Below, piece after piece: positions 11,946 through 24,300 of a DNA stretch of 64,000 bases. Within the stretch, counting starts at the first letter, position 1; every line of letters begins with the position of its first letter. The notes beneath the pieces were generated by a model. That model did no database searches and was not told where the DNA came from. It saw only the letters and a list, made by a program, of their open reading frames with translations. The DNA lies in the NCBI GenBank assembly GCA_037179385.1, contig CM074194.1:2559001-2623000 (forward strand). The letters are read 5' to 3'. Source of the stretch: Holothuria scabra. Taxonomy: Eukaryota > Echinodermata > Holothuroidea > Aspidochirotida > Holothuriidae. A program made the translations under genes and the position numbers.

Positions 11946-12679
11946 AGAATAGATACCATGCGTTGATTGATAGAATTAACTTTGATTACGATAGCACACA
12001 ACATTATATGAGTAAGAAATTCGTTGTAAGCAGGCAAAGAATCATAGCATTGCAAGCTCTGACATGAACGTTGCATCGACGATTTCTGATTCTAACACAG
12101 TGATTCAGTGGGACTGCTCCATAACGCTCACTATGTTTGTGGAAGAAAAACCTTTGTACGAACGCAACGAACATGCTTTCAGAAATTTACACAGTGAAGC
12201 AATGGGACTGAACACACAGTAAATCCCGCTTAAAACATTGGCTCGCGTGTTCAGTTCACCAGATCAACTCACTTGCTTTGTTGTATTGATAGCTACGTAC
12301 TGAAGAACAGTAGTGTTATTGCACAACAGATTGCTGCGCGATGTATTCGTAAATTCAATCATGAAGCACTTTGATTTAGTTTTGATAGTGATAACTTGGC
12401 GGGAAGAAAGCTTGATGAATCAGTCTTCTATGGAAATATTTTTGTAAAGTTCTACTTGATAACTTTTGGTTATACTTTAGGAGGGGGATTGTCGTTATTT
12501 GCAGAAATTAATTTTGCAATCTTCATTACAATTCTGAGCGCTTTTGTCACCTTGTGGGGTCTAGCTCCTGTGCGGACGTGCGGCGCTGATTTATTTTCTG
12601 TCTGTATTTATGGGACGCTAAATTTGCAGAGAGGTTATTTCTTTTTTGTTTACCGATTTGGTGAGTGCGGAGTGACTAT

Positions 12680-12930
12680 CCAGTCAGCAAAATCCGGCGG
12701 TCCGTCGGCGGCCATTGTCGGCTTTTGATCGGCCATGAATTGGAGTTTGGCCACTGAAGGACCGTCAGAGGGCCATCGGAGGTCCGCTGGCTACATCCGG
12801 GTCATTTACAAAATTGTATGTTGGGTAAAATGTTTCAGCCAATCCGCTTCTTTGCCGTCGGAGGTTCGCAGGCGAGCCACCGGACATTTCTCTGGCGGAT
12901 CGCCGATGTGGTCTACAGCGGCCCGTTTCC
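12680..12930. other. GC-rich block in the hAT-like element
   Basis: Much richer in CCGGCGG, GGAGGTCCGC and GCCACCGG words than the surrounding AT-rich DNA. Short open frames cross it but match nothing known to me. Confidence 0.5.
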
Positions 12931-13872
12931 GAGCCCACCAAAATTTGCTGACAGGTAAATGTTACAAAAAATTCTGAAACGGGAGGGAGGGATTATCAGA
13001 AGACTTCACTTATGTTAATGCATGGTATTTTTACAGATATTTTTTGCATGTGATAAAAATCCTACTTTTTTAAACTCTTCTGGTACCGGTACTACGGTAT
13101 TACCGGTACCATTTGTGGCGGTACCAACGGTACCAATTATCAGTGGTACCGTGAAACCCTAATCCCAATTAGATTGGTCTGGTAGGTCATAGTCTCTGTT
13201 TGATACAGTCCCTAGAGAACTTATTAAAAGTGTCGTATGATGCTGCCCTTTTTAGTTAATGCAGCCTTTTGGTTCCAGTTACAGTTGTAGAGCTGTTATT
13301 TCTGTACTTGAACACTTATCCCAGGGGAATTAACGTTCTGTCCAAACTGACAAAAGTTTTTTTCCAATATCAATATTAGTTGAAGTGTTTCGTATGTAGG
13401 CTGTCAGAAACTATTGAAGCTTTTGACAAAGTTGATTAGTCAAGTATTTCTAATGAACAAAAAATCCGCCTGCTCTGTGAAATGTCACCAGATAGCATTA
13501 AAGGTAACCCATGAAATATTTAAAATGTCACAGTTTCGTGTCAAGGGAATGTAAAACTTATGCCAGGGTAGAATATGTAACTAAGGTATATGGTATGAAT
13601 TATTAAAAAAAATTCTGGGCTCCTTCTAAGGATGAAGAATTTTGAAGATGAAACTGTGGTAGACTAACTACAAGTCTGAAGGTTGTCTGGTATAACTGTG
13701 ATAAAGAGCTCTAACATACTTAAATCATACAGTACTCACCTGCTGTTGCTGGGATTTTAGGTTTTTAGTACATGGCATAATTTTGTAGCTGGTGGGTTAG
13801 TAAAACATGTTGGATGGGTAACCATAGTCTTTCAAGTTTTGGCGTTAATGATTGGATCTTAGATTCATAAAT

Positions 13873-14170
13873 TAAAGGTAGTTATTCATGAACCCAGGTA
13901 GTGTTCCAATTCTCCTACTCACTAACCAGGTGCCCCCCCCCCCCTCCACAACTGTCTTTAACTTATTCTTACCCTGACACAGTCCTTGTTTATTGTATAA
14001 GGGCATATATAGCCTTATGAGCATAAAAGGCCCTAATGTGTAATCAGGACACTTTCTGTACATAATGTGATGTATGAGCTTCCCTTGCATTTTGTGAATT
14101 TGATGTCAATCAAAGAGCTTAATACCAAGCCGGTAAAATCATAGTTTGGGCTGACAAATCACTGCCTTAA
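13873..14170. mobile_element. diverged MITE-B copy 3
   Basis: Recognised from TTCCAATTCTCCTACTCAC near the left and TGTCAATCAAAGAGCTTAAT then TAGTTTGGGCTGACAA near the right, all family words. It carries a run of C at 13933-13943. The termini are degraded. Confidence 0.55.
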
Positions 14171-16154
14171 GAGTGTCATGTTATATTGTTGTGACTTCCG
14201 TGTGGGAGGATCTTGGGAGTACGGTCTTTTTATGTAGACAACTCAGGTTCTAGAGTTGGTATGGGGAGCTGCTGAAGTTATTGTTAAGCCTGGATGTATA
14301 ATAGAATAGCTTAAAGGAGCAGAGATCACTTCCATTTTTTGCTAGTGAATGGCACTTTATAAGTATTTGGGAATGAGGTTGCAGGGCAGTAAATGTGTTG
14401 TAAGTTCAACTTTTTACGACATTATACTTTGACGGTAGGCTTACACTCTGTAGGGGTTTTCAGTTGTCAGCTTGGACCAGTTAACATTCAAATTCGTCTT
14501 TTGAATCGGCACTTTGTGATTATTCCTTCGACCTGCTACTTTCACAAGCTATGTACAGTATAATCCTAGGTGGTGGTCTAGAAAAATTTCAATTTCTGAC
14601 AAGCAAGTTGAATTCCCCTTACTTTCTGCCAAATTTCCTTTCTAATACCAAAATTTCTCCTTAAGAAGTTGCTCTTCACATCCAGACTCTTCTTTTTTTT
14701 CATGTAGCTTTGGGTTATATGTAGAGAATTACTTTCAGGTTTGGAAAGACATTTTTAATCATTTCCATTGAAGTTCTGTACAGTATTTCAGACTCTGTAT
14801 TCGTTGTGCTTTTGGTTATGCGGCATCATTTCCTTGTTCATATGCAGGATACAGTACATGGCAAATTGTTTTAGAGTTGGTTTTGGTGAATTCTGTATCC
14901 CTAAAAAAGTCATTAACAAGATATCTGAGATTGGGAAAACAGATTAAATAGGCCTACTAAGACTGGTAAGGTTTAGGTTTTATTGTATCAGCAACAAGTT
15001 TTATGGTTGTGGAAAGGAAGAAAGGAAGAGAGATTAGTCTATGTATAGATTTTATCTTGTTTGTGTCTTGGTGTGATAAGTAGACTTACATGTCTGGCAG
15101 CCTTAGAAGAAAGGAAACAATTAATTAAGATGTATTAGTTTTGAAAGGGAATCAAATGGGTTAAAAACAGATCATTTTAAACTGGGGGTTCTTGGTTCAG
15201 TCATTTTGCTCTCTCAATAGATTTTAATGCCTCTTATACTGTATGTTGTAAAAAATGTAATTTATGAAGGAGAATTCTACTAAGTGACTTTTCCATCTTT
15301 GTGGATGAAAGAAAAGTATGCAAATTGTGTGGAGTATGTGAAAGGAGTGAAGTGACAGGTTGGGGTAGAGGGGCTAGGGATAAAATGGGTTGTGGCAGTA
15401 TGGTACATGGTAGGAAGTGTGCCACAGTTTGAGGGGAAGGGATGGAAAGCAAGGGTTGCTAATTGTAGGAATGAAAAAATGAAAAGGGGATGACCATGAA
15501 AGTATATTTTGAACAAACTGCATTGGGAAATCTTGCTCATATAAACAGTTAAGTTTTGAACCCTGTCAGCACAACTGAAATCAAATTTGATATACTGGTA
15601 ATATTTTCATTGAACAAGAAAATGAATATCACTGGAAAATGTCTAAGTTAGGTGGTTCATCTGTCACTTTGGTTTGATAGATCCTAGATAGGGAAAAGAT
15701 AACAATAAGTCTTCAACAGATGGTCCTCTCCATACCATCTGTCCCAGTGAAATGGACTATTTGTTCATCCCCTCCTTTGTACTTCCCAGTGACTGTTGTA
15801 TAATTCTCTACCAAAACAATACCTTCCAAATTTGTCATGCCGGAGAATCATTCTGTGTAATAATGAAAATTGCTACTGGTTTGGGGAGTGGGTGGTTGGA
15901 TGGGAGGGAGACAAGTTGGCATGAGATGTATGATGATTTAGTTCAGCCCCTTAGACCTAATCCAAACAGCAATTCCAAAGTACTATGGAATAATATGGGA
16001 TTATAAGATTAGGTTAATTTCATGCTTTGCCTCAGAAAAATGCCGCTGACAAGAAGGAGGCACCAAAATTCTCTTGTGATCCTTTGGACTTGTCACTGCT
16101 ATTTGATAAAGGTTATGTAACTGTGCATTTCAAATTTTAGACTGCTGCATATCT

Positions 16155-16187
16155 CCAGATGTTGTTAATATTATTAACAACATCTGG
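16155..16187. repeat. perfect 16-bp stem hairpin with a 1-base centre
   Basis: CCAGATGTTGTTAATA, one T, then its exact complement. Outer arms CTGCATAT and ATATGCAG extend the symmetry beyond short mismatched spacers. It could be a very short foldback element or a replication-slippage palindrome. Confidence 0.85.
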
Positions 16188-16722
16188 AACTTAATATGCA
16201 GATAAAGCCCTTAAAATCCTTCTATGCATGCATGATTGAAATTAATATGAGGACTCTCACAATGTCCAACAGTAAGGTCCATTGTCAATTGCGTTGAACC
16301 CCCATCCACTTGACCCAAGCTTGATATTAAAAAGAAAAAAATGTGGTTAAATAAGTAATGGCTATAAACTTTTTAGATTTGAGACACACGTGTCTCACCA
16401 TTAAGTATATGAAGACTTAAATTTTTATTTCCAATGGGCAATACCACATGCCTCCCCCTAGACACCTCACCCATGCCACACTACTATTTCTTTTATCAAG
16501 TTTGTTGAAGGCACATGTGTGTTAACAGAACTTACAGAAGCAATCGAGATTCCTGAAAACAATGAATCCCTACTAACATGTAGACCTGTGTTTTAGCTGT
16601 TTATTTCCAAGCATGCCAAATTTGACTAAATTTGAGTAAATAATTTTATAATGATATATGGTGACTTCCAGTGTAAATAGTGCAATTTGCATGCAAGGGA
16701 ATGGATACAGGTTTAAAGTAAA

Positions 16723-16743
16723 GGGGGGGGGGGGGGGGGGAGG
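16723..16743. repeat. long homopolymeric G run
   Basis: An uninterrupted run of about 18 to 20 G on the + strand. The length in an assembly is unreliable. Confidence 0.85.
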
Positions 16744-16840
16744 GCAGCATTCATGAATATGAAGCTCTTTCAAAATTATATGTTTTGAGGGTTTTACCCA
16801 AAACTGTCTTATTTACCCTAATTACCTAAAGTGTTACTAT

Positions 16841-17290
16841 GCTGTTGGACAGTTCGTTTAGCCTACAGTGGAATGATCATGGACAATCTAATCTTACCGA
16901 ACCTGTACGACTCCTACTTACCTGGCCTCTAACTACTACTGGACAGTCCATCTATCTTGGAATGGTCCCAAAATCAATTGCGCTTTAACCTTCTCCTATG
17001 TAAAATGTGTATGTAGATATTCTATTACCAGTGATCATTTCTCAGTAGGCTAAATCCAATAGTAGTTAAATATTGGGGGAGGGGTTACAGAGACGTAAAA
17101 CTGGTTCAAGATTTTCCATTCAATAAATGTGAATTAGTTAATGAAATTTGCAAGATACATGTTGATGTGTTCTCAAGAAATGCAAAAAGTGACAATTTGC
17201 ACTCCTACTTACCTGGCGTATTAGCTGCTATTGGACATCCATCCATCTACTGTGGAATGATGTCTGGCAGTTAAACCATTCCTGTTGTTC
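16841..17290. repeat. degenerate direct repeats upstream of the second RGS exon
   Basis: ACTCCTACTTACCTGG occurs at 16910-16925 and 17201-17216. It is accompanied by variants of CTATTGGACATCCATC and TGTGGAATGAT in three places. The complement of CTACTTACCTGG is an ideal 5' splice-site word on the minus strand. Confidence 0.55.
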
Positions 17291-17413
17291 AGGGTAGGAT
17301 GTCCAATGGATAACTTATTGGATTATCCATGTTTTACGCATTTGTGTGCCGTTTTTAAGCAACAGATCATGTTTTGCATATCATCAAATTGCACATTTGC
17401 CTTTCTTTTCCAG

Positions 17414-17635
17414 ATTTTCAAATTAATGAAGTTGGACAGTTATTCCAGGTTCCTCAAGAGCAAACTTTATCAGGACTGTGTCTTATCTGAGATGGGGAAC
17501 CATCCCATGCCAGCCATCGAGACCCAGTCCATCACAGAGTTAGGAACTGATAATGGTCAAGTGGAAAATGCATCAGATTTGGATAGGGACAAGAATCGGA
17601 AGAAGAAGGGCGACAAAGGCGGCCCCAAGAACAAG
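17414..17635 (+). CDS. RGS12: RGS12/14 exon: end of RGS box and basic linker
   Basis: 222 bases, 74 codons, phase 0 at both ends, with acceptor after TTTTCCAG and donor GTGAGG. It opens IFKLMKLDSYSRFLKSKLYQ, the last RGS helices. The Asp and Arg of DSYSRFL align with Asp163 and Arg167 of RGS4, so with the Asn in the previous exon the key G-alpha contacts seen in this half are intact. The second part is a hydrophilic linker ending in a lysine-rich stretch (RKKKGDKGGPKNK) that could be a nuclear-localisation or membrane-contact patch. That last point is inference. Confidence 0.96.
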
Positions 17636-19212
17636 GTGAGGCAGTCGATGGGTGTTGAGGACTGCTTCTTGCAGTAATTGTTCTGTACCTTTTCTTGGTA
17701 ATTTAATTTCACCTCCCAATGGCTTTCATGACATCTTTATTTATCTGTGGTGTTGGTCATCTATAACTTACAGCTGCTTAGTCCTTCCTCTGATGAAATA
17801 TTATCGACATTTTACACCATGTGGCAATATTTAACGACTTTTAATGAGTGAAAAATGACAGAGGTGTGAAGCCATTGATACTTACTTAGCCAGTTTACTT
17901 GCCAGCTTAACTGCTGTCAGAATTTGTTGGAATTCAGGAGGACTTTCGATCAAATCTGGAATACTGTCAGTTTATTTGTCCATTATATGACTACTGTTTT
18001 TTGCTCTAGCCTCTAAAGTCTGGTATTACAAAATACTCATCAACAAGATCAGTGAATTGAGGCAGTTTTCAGTTCGACATGTATAGTACACCATAGTGTG
18101 ATCATGTTGAACTTTGTCACTTCTAGTCTGAATTGAATAACATGACCACACGAGAATGGCTGGGTTTTGTGTGAAAATGAATGTTGAAGTTAACCCTCCA
18201 AGTGACTTGCCCCATATCAAACTGGACACCAGTATGAAAAACCATTTGGTAGCAATTTTTGCTTCACAATTTTTGGGGTGAGGCAAACCACATCACATAT
18301 ATCATTTGTCTCATATGGCATACATCAATCATGTTGAAAACATATTCTGCTCTAAGAGTGGTGAGAAAATTTCAAACTAGACACAGCTGTGACCTTTTTG
18401 TTCTGAATGTCTTTCCATCGGAAGTGGATATTTGTCTTTAGCAAATGAGCTACAGTAGCACGCTGTAGGTTTTAGAGCAGAAAGATGTAGATTTAGTTTT
18501 TCAAATGCCCATGGATAAGTCTCCTCTTTCTTTGGTAAAAACCAATGAAAAATATGAAAATAACCGCATGTGTTTTTTAATGCATGATATGTTCACCTTA
18601 ATGTTCTTTGACATTTGGTTCCTTTTACAATTCTTCATATTTAATGATCCCTTCCTTGGTGATGGATCTGTCACAGTTGCTTTTCTACTAGTGGTGCAGT
18701 TGCTACTTCTAACTTTTCCTTTAAAGTGTACCTGAAGTCAAAAAATTCAAAAAATATATATTTCATAGCATGAACAATGAATCCTAACAGTCCAGATTCT
18801 ATCTTCATAAGACATTCCCCAAGCTGAGATATAAAATTTTGAAGTTCATGCACTCAACTTAAAATGGTGTATTGTGCAATAAATTGGTGATGTCATTGTT
18901 GTACAACTCAAATTACAATGTTTGTATTTCTTTGTTTTTCTGAATGTCACATCATGTACCAAGGTGTGATAGCACTCTTGCTCTTATGAGGTGATGTAAT
19001 CAATTAAGCCCTCCTTGTGCAACATGCTATGCAAGCAAATAGGAAGTGTGCAAGGTCATAGAAACATTTTTAATTTTAAAGGGAAACAAAGCAGGTTATA
19101 TGGTTATATGTGAGTTGTACAACAAGAAAGTCGCAAATTATTATGCAATAGACCAATTTGTTTTAAGTGAATAAATTTCAACATTTTATATCTCAGCTCA
19201 GGAATGTGCTAT

Positions 19213-19472
19213 ATGCAAGAGCAGTCATCCCAAATTGAAGAAGTGTAGTAGACTATCCAGTTTCATGATTGGCTGTTGGAAGTCATGTGAAAATGTTTTT
19301 TCTCTTCAAATGTGAAATTTATCAGGAATAAATGCTTGGTTTACCTTGAATATGCAATGGTAAAGTCATAAAATGTTATTAAAGATACTCTGAAAAGAAA
19401 TAAGAAAATTGTGTTATTTACAGTAGCTTTTTCTTCACGATGAGTTTTGCTGGACTGCTCTTTACCTTTTAA
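19213..19472. mobile_element. MITE-A copy 4
   Basis: Left end GCAAGAGCAGTCATCCC and right end GGACTGCTCTTTACCTTTTAA form the inverted ends. The interior is nearly the same as copy 1, including TTCATGATTGGCTGTTGGAA. Confidence 0.78.
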
Positions 19473-21277
19473 ATACACATTTTTTAATTTTTTGACTTGA
19501 GGTAAACTTTAATCACTAGTTTCTTCAATTCTTCATCAGCGGATTAGGATAACTGAACATTTTCTTGTTCAAATGGGCTGGGGTAGAGTGTGGTAAAGGG
19601 AGTAGGCAGGTGTGGGATGTGTAGTGAGGGGGTTATTTAGGAAATGTAGAGGAATAATTAAAGGAGTTTCAAAGAGGCTTTTTGTACAATTAAGTGAAAT
19701 AAAAACGTTTTCTTTTTCTTTTTCTTTTTTCAAAATTGCCTCTATGTGCTACTACTGCAAATTCTGTACTTTAGAATTCAACTGCTCTTTTTCTTTTGAA
19801 GTTTGAACAAATTGCAATTGTTTTTCTAAAACTTTTGTTTTTTACTTTATATAATCAGAAAAGTCTTTCAGTGGGAAGGTATTATTTAAAGATGTATGAC
19901 TTTCACATACATGTTTGACAGAAGGAGAATGGCAAAGTTCTTTGTAGAATAAAAAATACTGGGAAAGTGGTCAAATTAAAAAAAAGTTAAATAGTGCCTA
20001 ACTTCTGTTGCAGTCTACAGACAATATTCTAATGGTCTTTGAAAGTGGGGGTAAAGTACAAAGTAGTGGCATCATTTTAATTGTCGTCTCTCTTTTCCAA
20101 AGCTTAAAATTTCAGTAAAAATGAGAAGCATGTTGTTGACATGAAGATTTAACATTTCAGTACTACTAAAAATTTGCTGAACCATGTTACCAATTTTGTG
20201 GAACTTTACCACTTCCTTACATATCCAAACCTTACAGTCAAAGGAACTTCAAAGGTCACATGAGAATGTGTCCCATTGTTTGTAATCAGAAGTATGTTAT
20301 CCTGACAGACCATGTCATTCCAAAGTTAAAAAAATTTTCCTAAAGAGTTTTAAAAGCAATAATAATGAATAATTTTGTTGTTTCTTTGTGGAAAAAATAT
20401 TATTTTAGTCTTTCTGATGCATGTGAGTTACAATCATTAAATTTGTTTGTCTGATCAAATTTTATTTGTTTTTTATTCAAGGCCAAAAATGGAATTGAAA
20501 AATCCAATTTGATATTTAATTTGATGTAAAGCAAATTGTTTTTATACTTTTAAATAAAATTTACAGTCCATGTATGTTTGTGTCAGCACTGTATTATAAA
20601 TCTTGCACAGAATAAAGGTTTCTACACATTGCACAAATCTTCTTGATCTAATCTTATCTTTCTTGAAATTTAAACATGGCAGTCAAGCATTTTGCCATTT
20701 CTCTTACTCAGACAGGGTTCCTATACAGTAGAGAAAATGGGAAAAGTCTGGAAAATTATGAAATTTCATTACTTCAAAAGTGCAGGAATAGATCCCATCC
20801 CTTTACAATTACAGTTTATCAGTTTTAAGCCCTTATCTTTGAGAAAGAGAATGATTATCAAATTTTTTGGACTCTATTTTTTATTTATTTCTATTTTTTT
20901 TTGTGAAAATGAGAAAAGAAAACAAAACTTCTGAATCCCATTCCTTATCTTCTCATATATACTGTCATGCTTTTAACATTAAATAGACTTCACATCTTTT
21001 GCCAAGCAAGCAATCAAAAAGTTGTAACACCAGCCACTTCCTGCTAATTACCTTAACTACCCTTCCATCATCCTTATAACCGTAATGATTATGTTTAAGT
21101 TTTAAAAGCTTGAAATGAATCTCAAATGGCAAAGGGCTTGATTGTCTGTTTCTCAGTTCTCTGCTTAATATCATTTTTCAATTTCTTGTATCCATCCTCT
21201 AGTCATTTGTTTACTTCCCAAGTCTTTTCTCTCTATCCCTCCTCTCATCTCTAACTGACGTTTTTTTTTTTCATTAG

Positions 21278-21373
21278 TCACAATCCAATATGGACCTGCG
21301 AAAGATTCAGTATTCTAGTTTAAGGGTTCGTGGAAAAGGTTACTATACCAATATTTATGGTTTGATAACCAGG
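21278..21373 (+). CDS. candidate cassette exon of the RGS12/14 gene
   Basis: 96 bases (32 codons) bounded by a long T-tract acceptor (TTTCATTAG) and donor AGG|GTAGGT, open in the phase required by the flanking exons (0 to 0). It would encode SQSNMDLRKIQYSSLRVRGK followed by GYYTNIYGLITR. Including it keeps the frame and would add a basic, tyrosine-rich stretch between the RGS box and RBD1. I see no counterpart in vertebrate RGS12 or RGS14, and a 96-base frame can stay open by chance. Treat as a hypothesis. Confidence 0.35.
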
Positions 21374-24300
21374 GTAGGTGGTATTTTCCCGTCTTAAGCT
21401 TGTTACAAGTCTGCTCACAAACGAAGAATGGAAGAAATAATAAAATAAAAGCCTCAGCGTCACACTGCACTAAGAAAGTTGACCTAAGGTTAGGTAACAC
21501 ACTTAAAACAAAGCAGTGGAAATGGTGAATGTTTCCACAGTTCACAGTGAAGTTTTCCTGTTGGTGCATCTGTTTACAATAATTGCATGGCTAATTACAA
21601 AGAAGAAGACATTGCCCATTTAAGACTGCTGAGTTTATTGGTAAGTAACAAATAGAGAGATAGAAAAAAAAAATCACAGGCAAAGAATGTTGGCATGATA
21701 AAATGAACTAGAGGCACTGTTGACATCATTTGAGCTCCTCACCCACCATGCTACTGTTAGGTCTCACCACAACCTGGACTGTCTTAAATCAAATGCACTT
21801 AGCATCCACATGTCAGTTGATGATATTCATATGGATTTTAATGTGACAAAGAATTTTCAGGAATTGTTTTTGTAAGAACATCTGGCAAGTATCATTTATG
21901 TGATGAAAGGAACCACGAAGCATCCAATTTACCCAGATTGGTACATTTAAACTGGATCTTTCACATGAAATATTGGAGATGTTCTTCACATTACCTGTAC
22001 ATCTTACTGTCATTGCCAGTTCTTCAGGTCTACTCTTTCAAACCAACATTCCATGGTTTTGATACCAACACACACAGCCCCAAATTTCCTGGGACTTATT
22101 CCTCCTAGCAGACATTGGCAGTGATCAAATTACCTACACATTAGTACCTAGCTAATTTTAGGGTAGAAGTTTGCTATGGGCCCCCCCCCCTTTTGCCTCC
22201 AACCTTAATTGGTACTGTTGGTAATAGTCATGTCAGTATTCGAGGTTAAGTTTAAGTTTTGATTAGTTACTTGCTGGAACCAGAACTTTTTGTAGATGAT
22301 ACCCTTCTTTTAGTCATATGATTATGTGGGATCCTAATCATTTTTCATAAGGAGAGTTGAAGATGGGGTCCTTTTGTCACTCTCCATTGAGATGGTGAGT
22401 ACAACACATCGTAGCACGATTTTTTTCGCATTACAAAACAGCTATGACAGAGTATAAAGTAAGACCTAAGACATTGTCCACCGCCCACCATGATATCAAG
22501 TATTACTTTGTGACTGGGATGACTTTTAAGATGAAACTTTATATGATTTTCCAGGTAATGCTCAAACTAGCTATTGTTTGTCAAGTGTTGAAATCCGAGA
22601 AAACATCCTTGTGAACAGTGCCACCTAGATGGTCTCCTGTTACTTACATAGGTCAAGGAAAATGGAGGGAGGCTGGCTTTTTAGCTTTCATTTATTAAGT
22701 CAAAATGAACTGTCTTTTGCTGAAGTTAACCTAGTCACCATTTTGAATGTTTGTCCTTCACTCCCTAGTTCCGTAGGTGTTAAAACGTTATTGCAAAGTG
22801 AAACAAGGCATATTTAGGGTTGCGTGGGTAGATAATTTCAAGTGATATTTATTATTTTAAAATTGTTCAATTTGCATTCCCTTAATTACTTCCTTCAATG
22901 GACTGGCACTTATGTCTCTGCAGAATGAGTTAAAAAGGGCAAAAACATTCCAATACTAACACGTATTGAAGCAGCTGTATGAGATGGTTCCGCTAGGGTT
23001 GTAAGGACTGTACCTTCTCTAGCTCTGTAACTGTCCATCTGAGAGCAAGCCCTTGCATATAGAATGAGTTGTGATCGCTACTCAGAATGTTTCACGACAC
23101 ACTGCACAAGTTGCAATCAATCGTGTCCTGTGGGCATAAAACTGCAGCTATGCTTTGTTTCAGTTCCCTTTAAAAATAGCTTATTTAAAGAAAATATGGT
23201 GGAGGCAGCTGCAGCAAACATTTTGTAGTAGAAACTAGAAGCAAAGAAGAAATTAAAAATTCAAGAAAAACACATGCACACAAAGCATTCCGTTAGAAAT
23301 ATATTAATTTAATTAAAACACAAATCCACGTTCTTTCCCTTCATGCACTGGAAATTACCAGGTAACAAATTTTAATACGTGAACAACTTGGAATATTAGT
23401 CTTATTCCTAAATTTGACTTCAAAGTTTTCTCCATAGGGAAACTGAAGGGTATGCTTAGGTCCATGACCCTGAGGTGGTCAAGATTATATTTATTGCATA
23501 AGTGCTAGTTCCATGGGGGGTTGTCAGATCATATCCTAAATGAATAAGAGAAATCCCATGTGGTTTAGTTATTTGTAGCTTTTATAGTCTACAATTTGTC
23601 TCTAAGATGCCCTTCTTATAGCTCATTCCAATAAGATGTGGGAAAGAAATATTCACTGCTACTCAAATGGCTAAACATGTTTTGTATTTAACTGTTCAAA
23701 GTAACTTCAAAGTAAGGTATCCCAAAACAATGGTTTAGACAAATGATTCGAAGCAATTTGAGTTATGTGTATAAATAGATGTACCCAAAACTCCCTGTAT
23801 GAACTATGGCATTACATTATCTCTCTGCCATTTTGGTTTCCCAAAGGGGCAAAATTGTACTTGTGTATTCAATTTTAACTGACCTTTCCAGAATGGGGTT
23901 GGTTGGGGAGGGGGAGCACAGTTCATGACAGTTTTTCCATGGACAATGGTGAGCAAATCCCTATTGTATCAAGGAATTGTAAAATAGTAGTGCTCAGCTC
24001 AGCCATGTTTTACCTCTGCGTGTAACAACATAATCACGTAGTATGGCTTAAAGTGAAAACATGGATCAACCCACACAGGAGGCAATTTACTGGTATTCTG
24101 TACTATTGGATGGGTATCTTGTTTCAGCTTGTGGACTTCATACACAGAATCATTTTGCAAACCATGCAGGGAAACTTTGCTATTAAGAGTTACGAGCTAT
24201 TTTAGCATACAATGCAGTGGTACAGACTTAACAATGCCTATTGTCTGTAATGAAAAGGGTATTGAACTTTATCATCCTTTTTTTAAGGGCACAGTATATC

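Larger units (their letters stand above)
11180..13161. mobile_element. hAT-like non-autonomous element, about 2 kb
   Basis: The left end TAAGGTTTCACGGTA and the right end TACCGTGAAACCCTA are inverted repeats with one mismatch. The 8-mer ATCCCAAT flanks both sides (11172-11179 and 13162-13169). Subterminal regions are packed with palindromic CGGTACCGGTACC words (11190-11290 and 13081-13145). The interior has a tandem duplication of about 335 bp (11308-11640 and 11641-11945) and a GC-rich block (12680-12930). Open frames of up to 110 codons inside resemble no transposase that I recognise. Confidence 0.85.
3042..17413 (+). other. 14.4-kb intron inside the RGS box
   Basis: This long intron separates the two visible RGS-box exons. 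It contains MITE-A copies (5672, 6784), MITE-B copies (4862, 9213/10398, 13873), a 145-bp tandem array with DR1 motifs (9734-10125), a 2-kb hAT-like element (11180-13161), a perfect hairpin (16155-16187), and G-runs at 4639, 6550 and 16723. I found no additional exon that fits the phase and resembles the family. Confidence 0.8.

Noticed and set aside
12396..12728. 110-codon open frame as a transposase
   Set aside because: It lies in a hAT-like element, but I see no DDE-type or zinc-finger motif and the sequence resembles no transposase.
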